NCBI RefSeq assembly: GCF_014192335.1
Contig: NZ_JACHXU010000003.1
Coordinates: 62,001-126,000 of the forward strand
Source: Aporhodopirellula rubra
Lineage (GTDB): Bacteria > Planctomycetota > Planctomycetia > Pirellulales > Pirellulaceae
Length of the DNA: 64,000 nt
Direction of reading: 5' to 3'
Below are positions 55,762-64,000 of the stretch, one piece after another. Position numbers and translations under genes: made by a program. The notes under the pieces were generated by a model that saw nothing but the letters and a program-made list of their open reading frames with translations, was not told the DNA's origin and did no database searches. Numbering within the stretch: position 1 is the first letter of the stretch; each line of letters opens with the position of its first letter.

Positions 55762-58023
55762 ATGACAAAACAACTCAAGTCCTACGATTTCCTAGAGCCG
55801 CCTGCGCACGAAGGCGATTTAGGCATGCTCGGATCGTATCGGATACTGGGTGAAATGGGCCGTGGCGGAATGGGGTATGTGTTCCGAGCGGAGGACACGG
55901 TGCTCGAGCGGCCCGTCGCCCTCAAGGTGATGAATAAAAAGATCGCCTCGACTCCAAACAGTCGCGATCGGTTTTTGCAAGAAGCCCGCGCGATGGCGGC
56001 GGTGCATCATGACAACGTGGTCGTGATCTTCGAAGTCGGCACTCATGAAGGCACGCCCTTCATGGCGATGGAGTTGTTACGAGGTGAAACGCTCGAGGCG
56101 GTCAACGCCGGAAAGGAGCCGGTCGATTACGAACGTGTGATCGATTACGCCCGACAAATCTCTCGCGGGCTTGCCGCCGCGCACGCCAAAGGGATTGTGC
56201 ACCGCGACATCAAGCCCGCCAACATTTGGGTTGAAGAAGGTAGCGGTCGGATCAAGATTCTCGACTTCGGATTAGCGCTCGCTCAATCACCCGCCGGTGA
56301 TTCGACGGGCGTCGGTTCGGTGTGCGGCACACCCGGGTATTTGACGCCGGAACAGGCTCGCAGTGATCCGTTAGATGACCGCAGCGATTTGTATAGCCTC
56401 GGCGTCGTGTTGTACGAAATGTGTACAGGTAAATTGCCGACCGCGCAGCCCGCGATTGCGGAACAGTTGGTTGCGTTGTTGACGCGATCACCGACACCGG
56501 TGCGCGAACTCAATCCGGACATCCCTCAACCGCTCGCCGACCTGATTCAACTGTTGCTGTCAAAGGAGCCCGGGGATCGGCCCGCCAACGCGTTGGAGTT
56601 GGACAAGCAATTGCAGAAGGTTGCCCGAGAGTGCGAAGCCAAATCAGAAGTCGCCTTGTCACTCGGAAAGCTTCAAGAGAGTTTGAAAGAGGTGGTCAGC
56701 AAGCAGGTCGAGGTCGAACCCGAACCGGTCGAGATCATGCAGGTGCCCGACTTCGACCCGTTGTCGGTCCCCGCCTTGCCTGCGCCGTTACCGCCGAACG
56801 TTCCCGGTGCGAGAACGCCGGCAGCGGTCGGACAACGCCGGATGAATCCTCCCGGAAAACAACCGCAGACTTCTCCGGCGCACGCATCGGTTAGCCCCGT
56901 GGTGTGGATGGGCGCGGGCGTGTTGGCGACACTGCTGTTGGTGCTCGGGATTTTCTGGATGGTGATTCCTGATCAGGGCGAGAACTATGTTGTGACGGCC
57001 CCCGGCCAAAGTAACCCTGTGAATCCAAGCACCACGCCGAAGCAGGGAAACCCGGCGAACGCGAATCAGCAATCGCGAGCCTCCAATAACACATCCAACA
57101 AAACCCCAAACCGAAACAAGAACAACGCAAACCAGCAGTCTCCGAAGTCGAATCAGAACAAAGGGAATCAACAGAACAGCGGCAAGTCGAACGCATCAAA
57201 CGCTTCTGCAAACAAGAATTCACCGTCCTCAGGTCCGGGGAACGAAGCTGAATCAGTGGCATCGCGATCCGACGTCGCATCGGAGGCGGATTCGGAAACC
57301 GACGGGAAATCGTCACGCGACATCGCCTTGAGTGAATCTGCTGCGGGCGATAGCGGGGGTGATGTCATGCCGTCGGTAGATGATAGCGAGGTCAATCCCG
57401 CGGACGCGATTGAGCCCACGCCAACAGTCACTGTTTCGAAATTGATCACGAACCTCACGGGATTCGGAGCAGACACCACAACGCATCGCAATGACACGAA
57501 AGGAAATGCGCAGGGGACAAAAGATTTGCTGATCGTCCAAACGCGGAATGATCAGGATCTCAAGCACATCTACGTGCGGTTCGATTTGCGATCACCTGAA
57601 TTTAAACGTGCGGACGTTCAAAACGTCACGCTCAGCCTCGCGTTCTTAATTGGGCAAAAGATCAACAAAACCAAACTCAACGTCTATGGTTGGGAAGACC
57701 CAGACGCCGAGGCGTGGAAAGAGGATGAAAAACGCGGTACCCCGCTGTTATGGAAAAACTCGGTATCACTCTCCGGCCTTGAGTCGCTGCCGTTATTGGC
57801 GACATGGGACAGTGACGCCGTTGACGAAGGGGACCTCAGGCGGAAACAAGAATTCGCGGACTTCGCGAGCGATAAACTCACCCAGTTTATCCTCGACTCG
57901 TGGGGAAGAACGGTCAGTTTCGTCATCGCAGGTGGCGCCGAACGCGGCATCCCGATCCGTTTTCTTAGCAAGGAACGTGATCCCGAGTTTGCACCTTCGT
58001 TGAAATTCGAAGTGGCCCAATAG
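55762..58023 (+). CDS. Transmembrane Ser/Thr protein kinase with C-terminal beta-sandwich domain
   Basis: 753 residues. Kinase domain (about 25-290): 'GEMGRGGMGYVFRAED', Lys55, 'HRDIKPAN' (Asp149), 'LDFGLA' (Asp168) and 'GTPGYLTPEQ', all catalytic residues intact. A single membrane helix (about 385-405) follows a Pro-rich juxtamembrane part. Then an Asn/Gln/Ser/Lys-rich low-complexity linker of about 90 residues, and a C-terminal domain (about 560-753) with 'VRFDLRSPEFKRADVQNVTLSLAFLI', resembling DNRLRE/CBM96-type beta sandwiches. The sensor domain would lie outside the cytoplasm. Phosphorylation targets are unknown. Confidence 0.9.
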   Translation: MTKQLKSYDFLEPPAHEGDLGMLGSYRILGEMGRGGMGYVFRAEDTVLERPVALKVMNKKIASTPNSRDRFLQEARAMAAVHHDNVVVIFEVGTHEGTPFMAMELLRGETLEAVNAGKEPVDYERVIDYARQISRGLAAAHAKGIVHRDIKPANIWVEEGSGRIKILDFGLALAQSPAGDSTGVGSVCGTPGYLTPEQARSDPLDDRSDLYSLGVVLYEMCTGKLPTAQPAIAEQLVALLTRSPTPVRELNPDIPQPLADLIQLLLSKEPGDRPANALELDKQLQKVARECEAKSEVALSLGKLQESLKEVVSKQVEVEPEPVEIMQVPDFDPLSVPALPAPLPPNVPGARTPAAVGQRRMNPPGKQPQTSPAHASVSPVVWMGAGVLATLLLVLGIFWMVIPDQGENYVVTAPGQSNPVNPSTTPKQGNPANANQQSRASNNTSNKTPNRNKNNANQQSPKSNQNKGNQQNSGKSNASNASANKNSPSSGPGNEAESVASRSDVASEADSETDGKSSRDIALSESAAGDSGGDVMPSVDDSEVNPADAIEPTPTVTVSKLITNLTGFGADTTTHRNDTKGNAQGTKDLLIVQTRNDQDLKHIYVRFDLRSPEFKRADVQNVTLSLAFLIGQKINKTKLNVYGWEDPDAEAWKEDEKRGTPLLWKNSVSLSGLESLPLLATWDSDAVDEGDLRRKQEFADFASDKLTQFILDSWGRTVSFVIAGGAERGIPIRFLSKERDPEFAPSLKFEVAQ

Positions 58024-58106
58024 CGAAGCCCGAGATCGATCGGACGTCCATCGGCAGGACGCCGGTGTGCTTGGGAATGCGTTCCGCTGCAAAGACAGCG
58101 TCGTCG

Positions 58107-59396
58107 TCACGCGTTAGGTTGACGGCGCACCCATGACATGGCCTCCTCCGGGCTGTGCATTTGATCGTCGAGTTGCATTTGGCGGATCGTCGATAACCAA
58201 CCACGGAACTGTGGGCCAGGTTTGATCCCCGATTTGATCAGGTCGTCGCCCGTCAACAGTGGTTGAGGATCGAGTGAAGACGGAGTTCGTTCTCGTTCCT
58301 TCATCGCTCGTCGTACCCCGGAGTCATCGTCGGCGATCGCGACGGCCGTTGCGATGATCGTCTCGATATCTCGGTCGATGAGAATGGGTTGCAACGCTGA
58401 CCATGCCTTGTCGGCGCAGTTCACGATCTCGGGGGCGAGTTTGATCGCGGCGGTGATCGCACGTTGTTCAGCCGTTGATAGCTTCCATTGTTGAGTCAGC
58501 GTCTTTAGATCACTCTGAGCCGCGCGCGAGGACGGGTGGAGGGTGAGTAGTGTGGCCGCGATTCCACTTTCAAAGGTCGTGTTCTCGAGTTGGCTAAGAC
58601 GCGTCTGAAGAAGGGGCCACTGTGCATTTTCGAGTGTCGGCCAGACATGGCGATGCAGGCCGGTCTTCACCAGTAGCCGGAGTCCCCTTGCGATGTTGGG
58701 GTGCCCAACCACTCGCCGCATTTCAGCACCTACTCGTTCTCCGCTCACCATCGAGATCGTATCGGAGTGAGCGACGATTGCTGACATCGTGGCTTGCTCC
58801 ACGGACAAACTCAACGTTGTCACGAAGCGGATGGCGCGGAGCATTCGGAGTTTGTCTTCCTCGAATCGACGGTCGGCTTCGCCAATCGTGCGGAGATGCA
58901 TCGATTCCAGGTCGGTGATCCCACCGACATAGTCCAGGATCTCACGCCGCGCCGGGTCATAGAATAGCCCGTTGATGGTGAAGTCACGTCGCGCGGCGTC
59001 CGCCTCAGCGGTTCCATACGTCACGTGATCGGGACGCCGTCCGTCACTGTAATTTCCGTCGGCGCGAAAGGTCGCGACCTCGGTCGGTGGGGCTCCCTCG
59101 AGTTCATTTTTATCGGCCGCGGCAGTGGTTGATTTTGGAGGTTTCGGTGGCAGTACACCGATCACGCCGAAAGAGGCACCGAACGCAACCGTTTGACGAC
59201 GACCGAAAACCTTTTGAACCGAATCCGGCGTGGCATCGGTAGCGACATCGAAATCTTTCGGGGTTCGTCCCAACAGCGCATCGCGCACACAACCGCCGGC
59301 GAGAACGGAAACGAACCCTGCTTCGCGGAGGCGGTCGATAATTCGAATGGCTTCACGCCCGGCGGGCGAATCAAGAGCGGTGTCGGGAAATTGCAT
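58107..59396 (-). CDS. cca: CCA tRNA nucleotidyltransferase / poly(A) polymerase family
   Basis: 429 residues from the ATG at 59396; the frame is open to 59513 but the enzyme begins at MQFPD. Class II nucleotidyltransferase motifs: 'GGCVRDALLGRTPKDFDVATDATPD' (GGxVRD and the DxD metal pair), 'RRDFTINGLFYDP' and 'FEEDKLRMLRAIRFVTTLSL' for base recognition. A charged insert at about 85-115 (Lys/Pro/Ala-rich) splits the catalytic domain. It adds or repairs the 3' CCA end of tRNAs; poly(A) polymerase cannot be excluded from motifs alone. Convergent with the kinase gene on its left. Confidence 0.9.
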   Translation of the reverse strand: MQFPDTALDSPAGREAIRIIDRLREAGFVSVLAGGCVRDALLGRTPKDFDVATDATPDSVQKVFGRRQTVAFGASFGVIGVLPPKPPKSTTAAADKNELEGAPPTEVATFRADGNYSDGRRPDHVTYGTAEADAARRDFTINGLFYDPARREILDYVGGITDLESMHLRTIGEADRRFEEDKLRMLRAIRFVTTLSLSVEQATMSAIVAHSDTISMVSGERVGAEMRRVVGHPNIARGLRLLVKTGLHRHVWPTLENAQWPLLQTRLSQLENTTFESGIAATLLTLHPSSRAAQSDLKTLTQQWKLSTAEQRAITAAIKLAPEIVNCADKAWSALQPILIDRDIETIIATAVAIADDDSGVRRAMKERERTPSSLDPQPLLTGDDLIKSGIKPGPQFRGWLSTIRQMQLDDQMHSPEEAMSWVRRQPNA

Positions 59397-59436
59397 GGAG
59401 CAGATGCTAGCACGTCTGAGTTTGGGGGCGTTCGAA

Positions 59437-59457
59437 GTGACAGGTGACAGGTGACAG
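59437..59457. repeat. Three tandem GTGACAG heptamers upstream of cca
   Basis: Exact triple repeat, 41 bp before the cca ATG (on the coding strand it reads CTGTCAC three times). It could be a multi-site operator or a slippage repeat. The spacing is unlike the Pho box, which has 11-bp periodicity. Confidence 0.6.
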
Positions 59458-59733
59458 GATTTGGGCGTGGGGAGAGTGTTGCCTCGGTGCGGTGCGTGAT
59501 TTACTGAGGGCATTGGGTGAAAAAAGGATCGGGTTGAACTTTGGCGTTGGTTTAAACGTCGGTTTCAAAGTGTCGCATTGGTGTTTGCTCGGGTTGGAGG
59601 CATTTTTGAGATTTCGAGGGGCGCGGAGCCGCCGCGGACTCGTACGGCGTGAAATCGAGTCGTCATAGTCGGAATTCTCCGAAAAATAGGATTGTATGTT
59701 TAGAAACGCCGTTCCTTACATTCCGCCAAAGAG

Positions 59734-59753
59734 CCTCGCCATGATCGGCGAGG
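59734..59753. other. Hairpin CCTCGCC-ATGATC-GGCGAGG in the kinase upstream region
   Basis: Seven perfect pairs around a six-base loop, 205 bp before the kinase start. No T-tract. The arms are shared with the hairpin at 46105-46129, which suggests an interspersed palindrome. Confidence 0.4.
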
Positions 59754-59957
59754 TGAGTAAAATGGAGGGCTCAGACTTTCCAGCTCGGCAGAGATGCGGT
59801 GAAGTCAGTGGAGTCTGAGCGACGATTTGCAACTTATCTGATTTCCCTCCCGTCTCAACGCCCCGGCGTTGGCGAAAAACGGTGGCGGGACTGTGATTTC
59901 GCGAAAATCCGCCTGCCCGTCCTCTGTACCGCATACTGAACACCTCAATACGACGCT

Positions 59958-61466
59958 ATGGCTTCCCCTCTCACGACCGAAGAATTCATCAACCGGGTTG
60001 TTGCCGTGGGCGTTGCCGAGCGTCTCGACGTCAACCGCGCGATTGGGGAACTCGGGGTCGGCGAAGTTCCGCTCGTCGATGTGATCGATCAACTCCAACG
60101 GCGTGGTCTGATCACCACGTTGCAGACCGAGAAAGTGCTCCGTGGTGACCGCGTGGGGTATTTCTACGGCGACTACAAAGTGCTGTACCTGATCGGTGCC
60201 GGTACGTTTGCTCGCGTTTACCGTGCCGAGAAAGATGGCGACGTTTTCGCCGTGAAAGTGCTGCGGAAACGTTTCCGAGATGAGCCAAAAGAACTCGAGC
60301 AGTTTCTGCGCGAGGGCAAGATGGGATTGAAGCTCAAACATCCCAACATCGTGCGAATCATCGATGTGGTCGCCGATCGCCACAATCCGTTCTTGGTGAT
60401 GGAATTCATTGAAGGGCAAACGTTGCGTGAATTGGTCAAGATTCGCGGAAAGTTGCCGGTCGATTTATCGTTGAAGTTGATCCACGAGGTGGCTCAGGGT
60501 TTGGCGTTCGCGGCGGAGTTGGGGATTTCTCACCGTGACTTGAAATTGTCCAACGTTTTGATCAGTTCGTCGGGCGTTGCGAAGTTGGTTGACTTCGGAT
60601 TGGCAGCGTTGGCGGACCGCAGTAATCCCGAAATTGTCGCTGACTGTCCAAATGCCCGTGCGATCGATTACGCCGCGCTCGAACGTGGTACGAACGTCCG
60701 AAAAGATGACCCTCGCAGCGACGTGTTCTTTGCGGGGAACATGTTGTATCACATGCTCGCCGGGACTCCGGCACTGACGGAAACACGCGACCGGATGGCC
60801 CGATTGAACGTATCGCGTTTTCAAGACATTCGACCGATTCAAGATTACGTTCCGGATATCCCCGGGCTCGTTAATCAATTGTTGCTCAACACGATGGAGT
60901 TCAATCCGCAGTTGCGGATTCAATCATGCAAATCGTTGGTCTCGGCGGTGAAAGGGGTCATGGAAGATTTGAAACGGGGTGGCCAGGGACCGGTCGAGCA
61001 ACCGAAGGTCAAGGTGAATGCGGAAGATGTGGGCGACGACCAGATCATCACCAATGAGGGTGAAGGTTATATCGTCATGTTCGTTGAGTCGAAAACGGAT
61101 CTTCAAAATGCGATCCGTGAACGGCTCAAAGCACGTGGTTATCGCGTGTTGATTATTTCCGATCCACGGCGGGCGTTGGCCCGTTTCGATGATGCGATGG
61201 AGCCGCCGGCGGATTGCGTGATTTTCGGTGCCGCGGAATTGGGCAACGACGCATTGGATGCCTACAACGAGTTTGCCGAGAGTGAGCAAACTCAAAATAT
61301 TCCCGCGATCATGTTGGTCGATCCGCGACAACGGCACATCGTTGAAAAAGCCGTTCGTGGTTCCAATCGAACACTCCTGCCGCTACCTTTGAGCGTCAAG
61401 AATCTCCGCGTTACCCTCATCAAGCTGCTCTCGGGGACCGAACAGCGTCCCGCTGGAACGTATTAA
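59958..61466 (+). CDS. Soluble Ser/Thr kinase with a degenerate receiver domain
   Basis: 502 residues. A short N-terminal helical module (about 5-62: 'FINRVVAVGVAERLDV...IDQLQRRGLITTLQTEKVLRG') of the kind found before many planctomycete kinases. Kinase domain about 70-335: 'LIGAGTFARVYRA', Lys100, 'HRDLKLSN' (Asp194) and 'VDFGLA' (Asp212). The usual APE is replaced by 'AIDYAALERG'. Residues 370-492 have the alternating pattern of a CheY-like receiver ('YIVMFVESKTDLQNAIRERLKARGYRVLIISDPRRAL'), but Gly424 replaces the phospho-acceptor Asp and the conserved Lys is lost. No membrane helix, so it is cytoplasmic. Confidence 0.9.
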   Translation: MASPLTTEEFINRVVAVGVAERLDVNRAIGELGVGEVPLVDVIDQLQRRGLITTLQTEKVLRGDRVGYFYGDYKVLYLIGAGTFARVYRAEKDGDVFAVKVLRKRFRDEPKELEQFLREGKMGLKLKHPNIVRIIDVVADRHNPFLVMEFIEGQTLRELVKIRGKLPVDLSLKLIHEVAQGLAFAAELGISHRDLKLSNVLISSSGVAKLVDFGLAALADRSNPEIVADCPNARAIDYAALERGTNVRKDDPRSDVFFAGNMLYHMLAGTPALTETRDRMARLNVSRFQDIRPIQDYVPDIPGLVNQLLLNTMEFNPQLRIQSCKSLVSAVKGVMEDLKRGGQGPVEQPKVKVNAEDVGDDQIITNEGEGYIVMFVESKTDLQNAIRERLKARGYRVLIISDPRRALARFDDAMEPPADCVIFGAAELGNDALDAYNEFAESEQTQNIPAIMLVDPRQRHIVEKAVRGSNRTLLPLPLSVKNLRVTLIKLLSGTEQRPAGTY

Positions 61467-61730
61467 CGACCAGGAAAACGGTCGCTCTTTCGTCTTCTTT
61501 GAGGCGATATCGGTAGATCAATTTGATGTGGGATTGGTTGCCGGAAGTTAGTCATCAAAACGGGCTGTCTCGGCGTCACGGTATCAACTCTCGCGAGAGG
61601 CTGCGTCGGTCGTTCCCTGTCCTGAGTTGATGAGCGTTCGAGAGTTGCCCCTCTTCGTATCGGCAAAAAGAATCCGTCCGCGGTTTCGGTTTTTAACACT
61701 CCGTTAGTCATCTAAGCATCTTTTCAACCT

Positions 61731-62552
61731 ATGAAACTTCCTCAATTGACCGTCGTTGGCGGCGGCCAAATGGCTCGAGCACTCGTCGGTGGCATGATCC
61801 AGCAAGGCGTGCTCGACGCCAGCAAACTGACGCTGATCGCGCCCTCGTCCAACACGAGGCAATGGTGGGCTGAGAAATACCCGGATTGTCGAACGATGGA
61901 GGGCAGTACGAACGAAGCGGGTGAAAGTGCGTACGCGTCGTGCGAAATCGTTCTACTGGCGGTGAAGCCTCATATCATCGCCCCCGTGCTTTCGGATCCG
62001 AACGTGGACCTGGGTGGTAAGTTGGTGATATCGATCGCGGCCGGTGTCCCACTTGCGACGATTACCGCTGGCGTCGGGCACTCGCGGGTAGTGCGAGTGA
62101 TGCCAAACACGCCGAGTTTGGTAGGCGAAGGTGCGGCCGCGTATAGCACCGCTGAAAGTGTGACGGGATCCGATATTGAATCCGTCGAGACCATGCTCGG
62201 CAGCGTTGGGTATGCCGTTCAGGTGAGCGAAAACCAACTCGATGCGGTCACTGGGGTGAGCGGATCGGGCCCCGCCTACATTTATCTCGTCATTGAAGCA
62301 CTCGCCGACGGCGGGGTCGCTGCGGGATTGCCACGCAAAACGGCATTGGAATTGGCCGCTCAGACGGTTCGAGGGGCGGCCACGATGGTGCGTGATACGG
62401 GCGAACATCCAGGCCTTCTCAAAGACAATGTGTGCAGTCCCGGCGGAACGACTATTGCCGCAATGCGTGTGCTGGAACAGAATGCGGTTCGTGGCGCGTT
62501 AATTGACGCGGTCAACGCCTCCGCAGCACGCAGTCGCGAATTGGCCAAATAA
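61731..62552 (+). CDS. proC: Pyrroline-5-carboxylate reductase
   Basis: 273 residues. Rossmann motif 'VVGGGQMARALVGGM' at the N-terminus, 'ILLAVKPHIIAPVL', 'VVRVMPNTPSLVGEGAAAY', and the substrate block 'AVTGVSGSGPAYIYLVIEALADGGVAAGLPRKTALELAAQTVRGAA' with the closing 'VCSPGGTTIAAMRVLE'. It makes proline from pyrroline-5-carboxylate with NAD(P)H in the cytoplasm. Standard length and intact motifs. It stands alone; the 264 bp upstream show nothing I can name. Confidence 0.96.
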   Translation: MKLPQLTVVGGGQMARALVGGMIQQGVLDASKLTLIAPSSNTRQWWAEKYPDCRTMEGSTNEAGESAYASCEIVLLAVKPHIIAPVLSDPNVDLGGKLVISIAAGVPLATITAGVGHSRVVRVMPNTPSLVGEGAAAYSTAESVTGSDIESVETMLGSVGYAVQVSENQLDAVTGVSGSGPAYIYLVIEALADGGVAAGLPRKTALELAAQTVRGAATMVRDTGEHPGLLKDNVCSPGGTTIAAMRVLEQNAVRGALIDAVNASAARSRELAK

Positions 62553-62597
62553 ATCAACCGATCGAGCCATCGCACGCACCGAAATGCGAGACCATTG

Positions 62598-62846
62598 ATG
62601 CACAAACCTCTGATCAAGATCGACGACAAACATGTCCCCCTATATCGCATTGTGTGGGTAGCCGACCTGCCGCACTTTTGCGGTGAAGAGGATTGTGTCC
62701 GCGAGGGGTACTACGAAGTTCGGCTGGACGTCGATGACTCGATCTGGACCCACCACGCCGACCGTGATCGCGTGATTGAGGCCTTGAATCAGTGGTGTGG
62801 CGACCCAAGAGACGACGGTGATATGGGTGGTGAGGCCGAATTCTAG
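62598..62846 (+). CDS. Small acidic protein of unknown function
   Basis: 82 residues from the ATG at 62598 (TTG at 62595 would add one). It starts 45 bp after proC on the same strand. Sequence features: many Asp, Glu and His residues and three Cys (FCGEEDCV and QWCGD), so metal binding is possible. The 'EGYYEVRLDVDDSIWTHHADRDRVIEALNQW' part looks like a small alpha/beta fold. I do not recognise it. It may be a real gene, given its codon pattern and spacing. Confidence 0.6.
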   Translation: MHKPLIKIDDKHVPLYRIVWVADLPHFCGEEDCVREGYYEVRLDVDDSIWTHHADRDRVIEALNQWCGDPRDDGDMGGEAEF

Positions 62847-63291
62847 AGCCTGGGGCTGCCTTTCAGATAATGAAAACCGGGGCAGTCCTATTCACGAATA
62901 TTTAGTTTGTGTGAACATTCTCGCCTCGATCGATGGGGATTACACGGCAACTGATCACGGCAACTGATAATGGTTCGTGCTGAATCTCGCAACGCTCGTT
63001 TTCTAGGAAATGCCCCTGTCAGCAGAGCCGGAAACGATATTTCCTTCTCCTGCCGAATCACGTCTTGTTCGATCGGGCTCGCGACGCGGGGGGGACGAGA
63101 GATGGGGGCGCAAGAGATGGGGGCGCAGCAGCCAAATTGCGGCGGTCACGCAAACGCATCAAGCGATACGGCCTGTCTCGATGTTCGCGGAGCGTTTTGG
63201 CGGCGTTCGCGACTGCCTGCCGGCAATCTTAGTCGCATGCAAAACTAGCCACTTTGACGCCTTGGCGAGTGATCGCTAGGATTCGCGGGCT
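62847..63291. other. 445-bp intergenic region with two recent tandem duplications
   Basis: Two exact short duplications: CACGGCAACTGAT at 62943-62955 and 62956-62968, and AGAGATGGGGGCGCA at 63098-63112 and 63113-63127. No coding frame is credible. The serB promoter candidate is at its right end. Confidence 0.6.
63254..63282 (+). promoter_or_regulatory. Candidate serB promoter with a very short leader
   Basis: TTGACG (63254-63259), 17-bp spacer, TAGGAT (63277-63282). The ATG at 63292 is only nine bases after the -10 box, so the mRNA would start within about three bases of the start codon. Confidence 0.45.
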
Positions 63292-64000
63292 ATGAAAGAG
63301 CCTACACCCGCTACCGCGACGACCATCCTCTTCCGTTTTACTGGTGAAGACCGACCGGGCCTGACCGCATCCCTGTCGGATCATTTCGCCAAGTTCGGTT
63401 GCAAGATCATCGACGTCAATCAAGCCGTTATTCACCGATCGCTACTGCTCGGATTGATGGTCCGAATCCCCACGGATGTGGATTCCGAGAAGGTCACGCA
63501 GAAAATGCGGCGTCGTGCGGAGAAGCTCGAACTGAAGTGCAAACACACGCACATTGAGGACGATGCCTACGACATCTGGGTTGGAGGCGAAGGAAAATCT
63601 CGATTCATTCTAACGCTCCTCTCCCGCGCGGTGACGGCCGAACAATTTGCGGCGGTGAGCCGGTTGGTCGCCGATCAGGGGTTGAACATTGACGTCATCA
63701 CGCGATTGTCGGGCCGGCCTAAACGCGTGGCCGATGGAAAACCGACACGGGCGTGTGTGGAGTTTTCATTGCGGGGAGATCCTGAAGACCCCGATCGTTT
63801 GAAAGCGAGCCTGCTCGACCTTTCGAGCCGATTGGATTTGGATCTGGCGTGGCAACAGGATGACGCGTTCCGCCGCAATCGACGCGTCGTCGCACTCGAC
63901 ATGGATTCGACGTTACTGCAGGCCGAAGTGATCGATGAGATCGCTAAAGAAGCGGGAGTCGGCGAACAGGTATCGGCAATTACGGAAGCCGCGATGCGAG
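63292..64000 (+). CDS. serB: Phosphoserine phosphatase SerB, 5' part (cut by window end)
   Basis: 236 codons are present and the frame is still open at 64000. The N-terminal half has two ACT-like modules: 'ILFRFTGEDRPGLTASLSDHFAKFGCKIIDVNQAVIHRSLLLGLMV' and 'RFILTLLSRAVTAEQFAAVSRLVADQGLNIDVITRLSG'. The HAD phosphatase domain then opens with 'VVALDMDSTLLQAEVIDEIA', where the first Asp is the nucleophile of the DxDST motif. SerB makes serine from phosphoserine. Long SerB proteins with N-terminal ACT domains (about 400 residues) are known; ACT parts may sense serine. Confidence 0.93.
   Translation, partial: MKEPTPATATTILFRFTGEDRPGLTASLSDHFAKFGCKIIDVNQAVIHRSLLLGLMVRIPTDVDSEKVTQKMRRRAEKLELKCKHTHIEDDAYDIWVGGEGKSRFILTLLSRAVTAEQFAAVSRLVADQGLNIDVITRLSGRPKRVADGKPTRACVEFSLRGDPEDPDRLKASLLDLSSRLDLDLAWQQDDAFRRNRRVVALDMDSTLLQAEVIDEIAKEAGVGEQVSAITEAAMR

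Larger units (their letters stand above)
59397..59957. other. 560-bp divergent intergenic region between cca and a kinase gene
   Basis: No convincing coding frame. Contents: three tandem GTGACAG units at 59437-59457, and a hairpin at 59734-59753 (separate entries). The remainder shows no clear motif; promoters for cca and the kinase should lie here. Confidence 0.45.

Noticed and set aside
59437-59457. Triple CTGTCAC as a Pho box for cca
   Set aside because: A Pho box needs heptamers at 11-bp spacing; these are directly abutting, and cca is not a phosphate gene.

Overview
The window looks like a chromosomal piece of a planctomycete of the Rhodopirellula/Rubripirellula kind (Pirellulales). This is inferred from content: two Ser/Thr kinases with planctomycete-type accessory domains, a caspase-like secreted protein, a long MoxR/DUF58/BatA operon that runs into secreted prenyltransferase-like and TlpA proteins, a biotin-dependent Na+-translocating decarboxylase, several large planctomycete-type secreted proteins, a moderately GC-rich sequence and weak or absent Shine-Dalgarno sites. 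I see no phage, IS element, integrase, CRISPR array, rRNA or tRNA, so this is core-like sequence rather than a mobile island.

Layout. 1-2.4 kb: end of an unknown gene coupled to a coiled-coil membrane protein, then a small two-helix membrane protein. 2.5-3.3 kb: a TsdA-like dihaem cytochrome c. 3.5-9.4 kb: an RND efflux system (adaptor and pump, minus strand) with a divergent MarR regulator; the pump reads straight into a SAM-methyltransferase domain. 9.6-13.2 kb: a complete four-subunit methylmalonyl-CoA-decarboxylase-like Na+ pump (order mmdA-C-D-B, minus strand). 13.7-16.9 kb: CstA-type peptide/pyruvate transporter, a YjdF-like membrane protein and a GNAT enzyme.

17.2-32.4 kb: nine genes on the plus strand, most joined by overlapping stop/start codons: MoxR ATPase, DUF58, BatA-like, VWA/GATase-like, DUF4175-like, two diverged secreted paralogues, a secreted prenyltransferase-like protein and a large secreted protein ending in a TlpA thioredoxin domain. 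This is the most striking block: a bacterial MoxR/vWA (Bat-like) operon extended with envelope proteins of unknown role. 32.6-35.7 kb: an NfeD pair whose first member carries two serine-protease-like folds. 35.9-42.0 kb: tandem UspA protein, then phoU-pstB-pstA-pstC-pstS (minus strand; transcription runs pstS to phoU). 42.4 kb: thioredoxin reductase.

43.8-50.0 kb (minus strand): two secreted hypothetical proteins and a 1257-residue AsmA/TamB-like envelope protein. 50.0-52.5 kb: two long intergenic regions around an orphan periplasmic sugar-binding lipoprotein; each holds a strong hairpin/terminator that could end an unannotated small RNA. 52.5-55.6 kb: ArsM-like arsenite methyltransferase and a caspase-fold secreted protein. 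55.8-61.5 kb: two Ser/Thr kinases around a CCA-adding enzyme. 61.7-64.0 kb: proC, a small acidic protein and the 5' part of serB, cut by the window end.

All functional names rest on motifs read by eye; no database search was run. Start codons are often uncertain because Shine-Dalgarno sites are weak.
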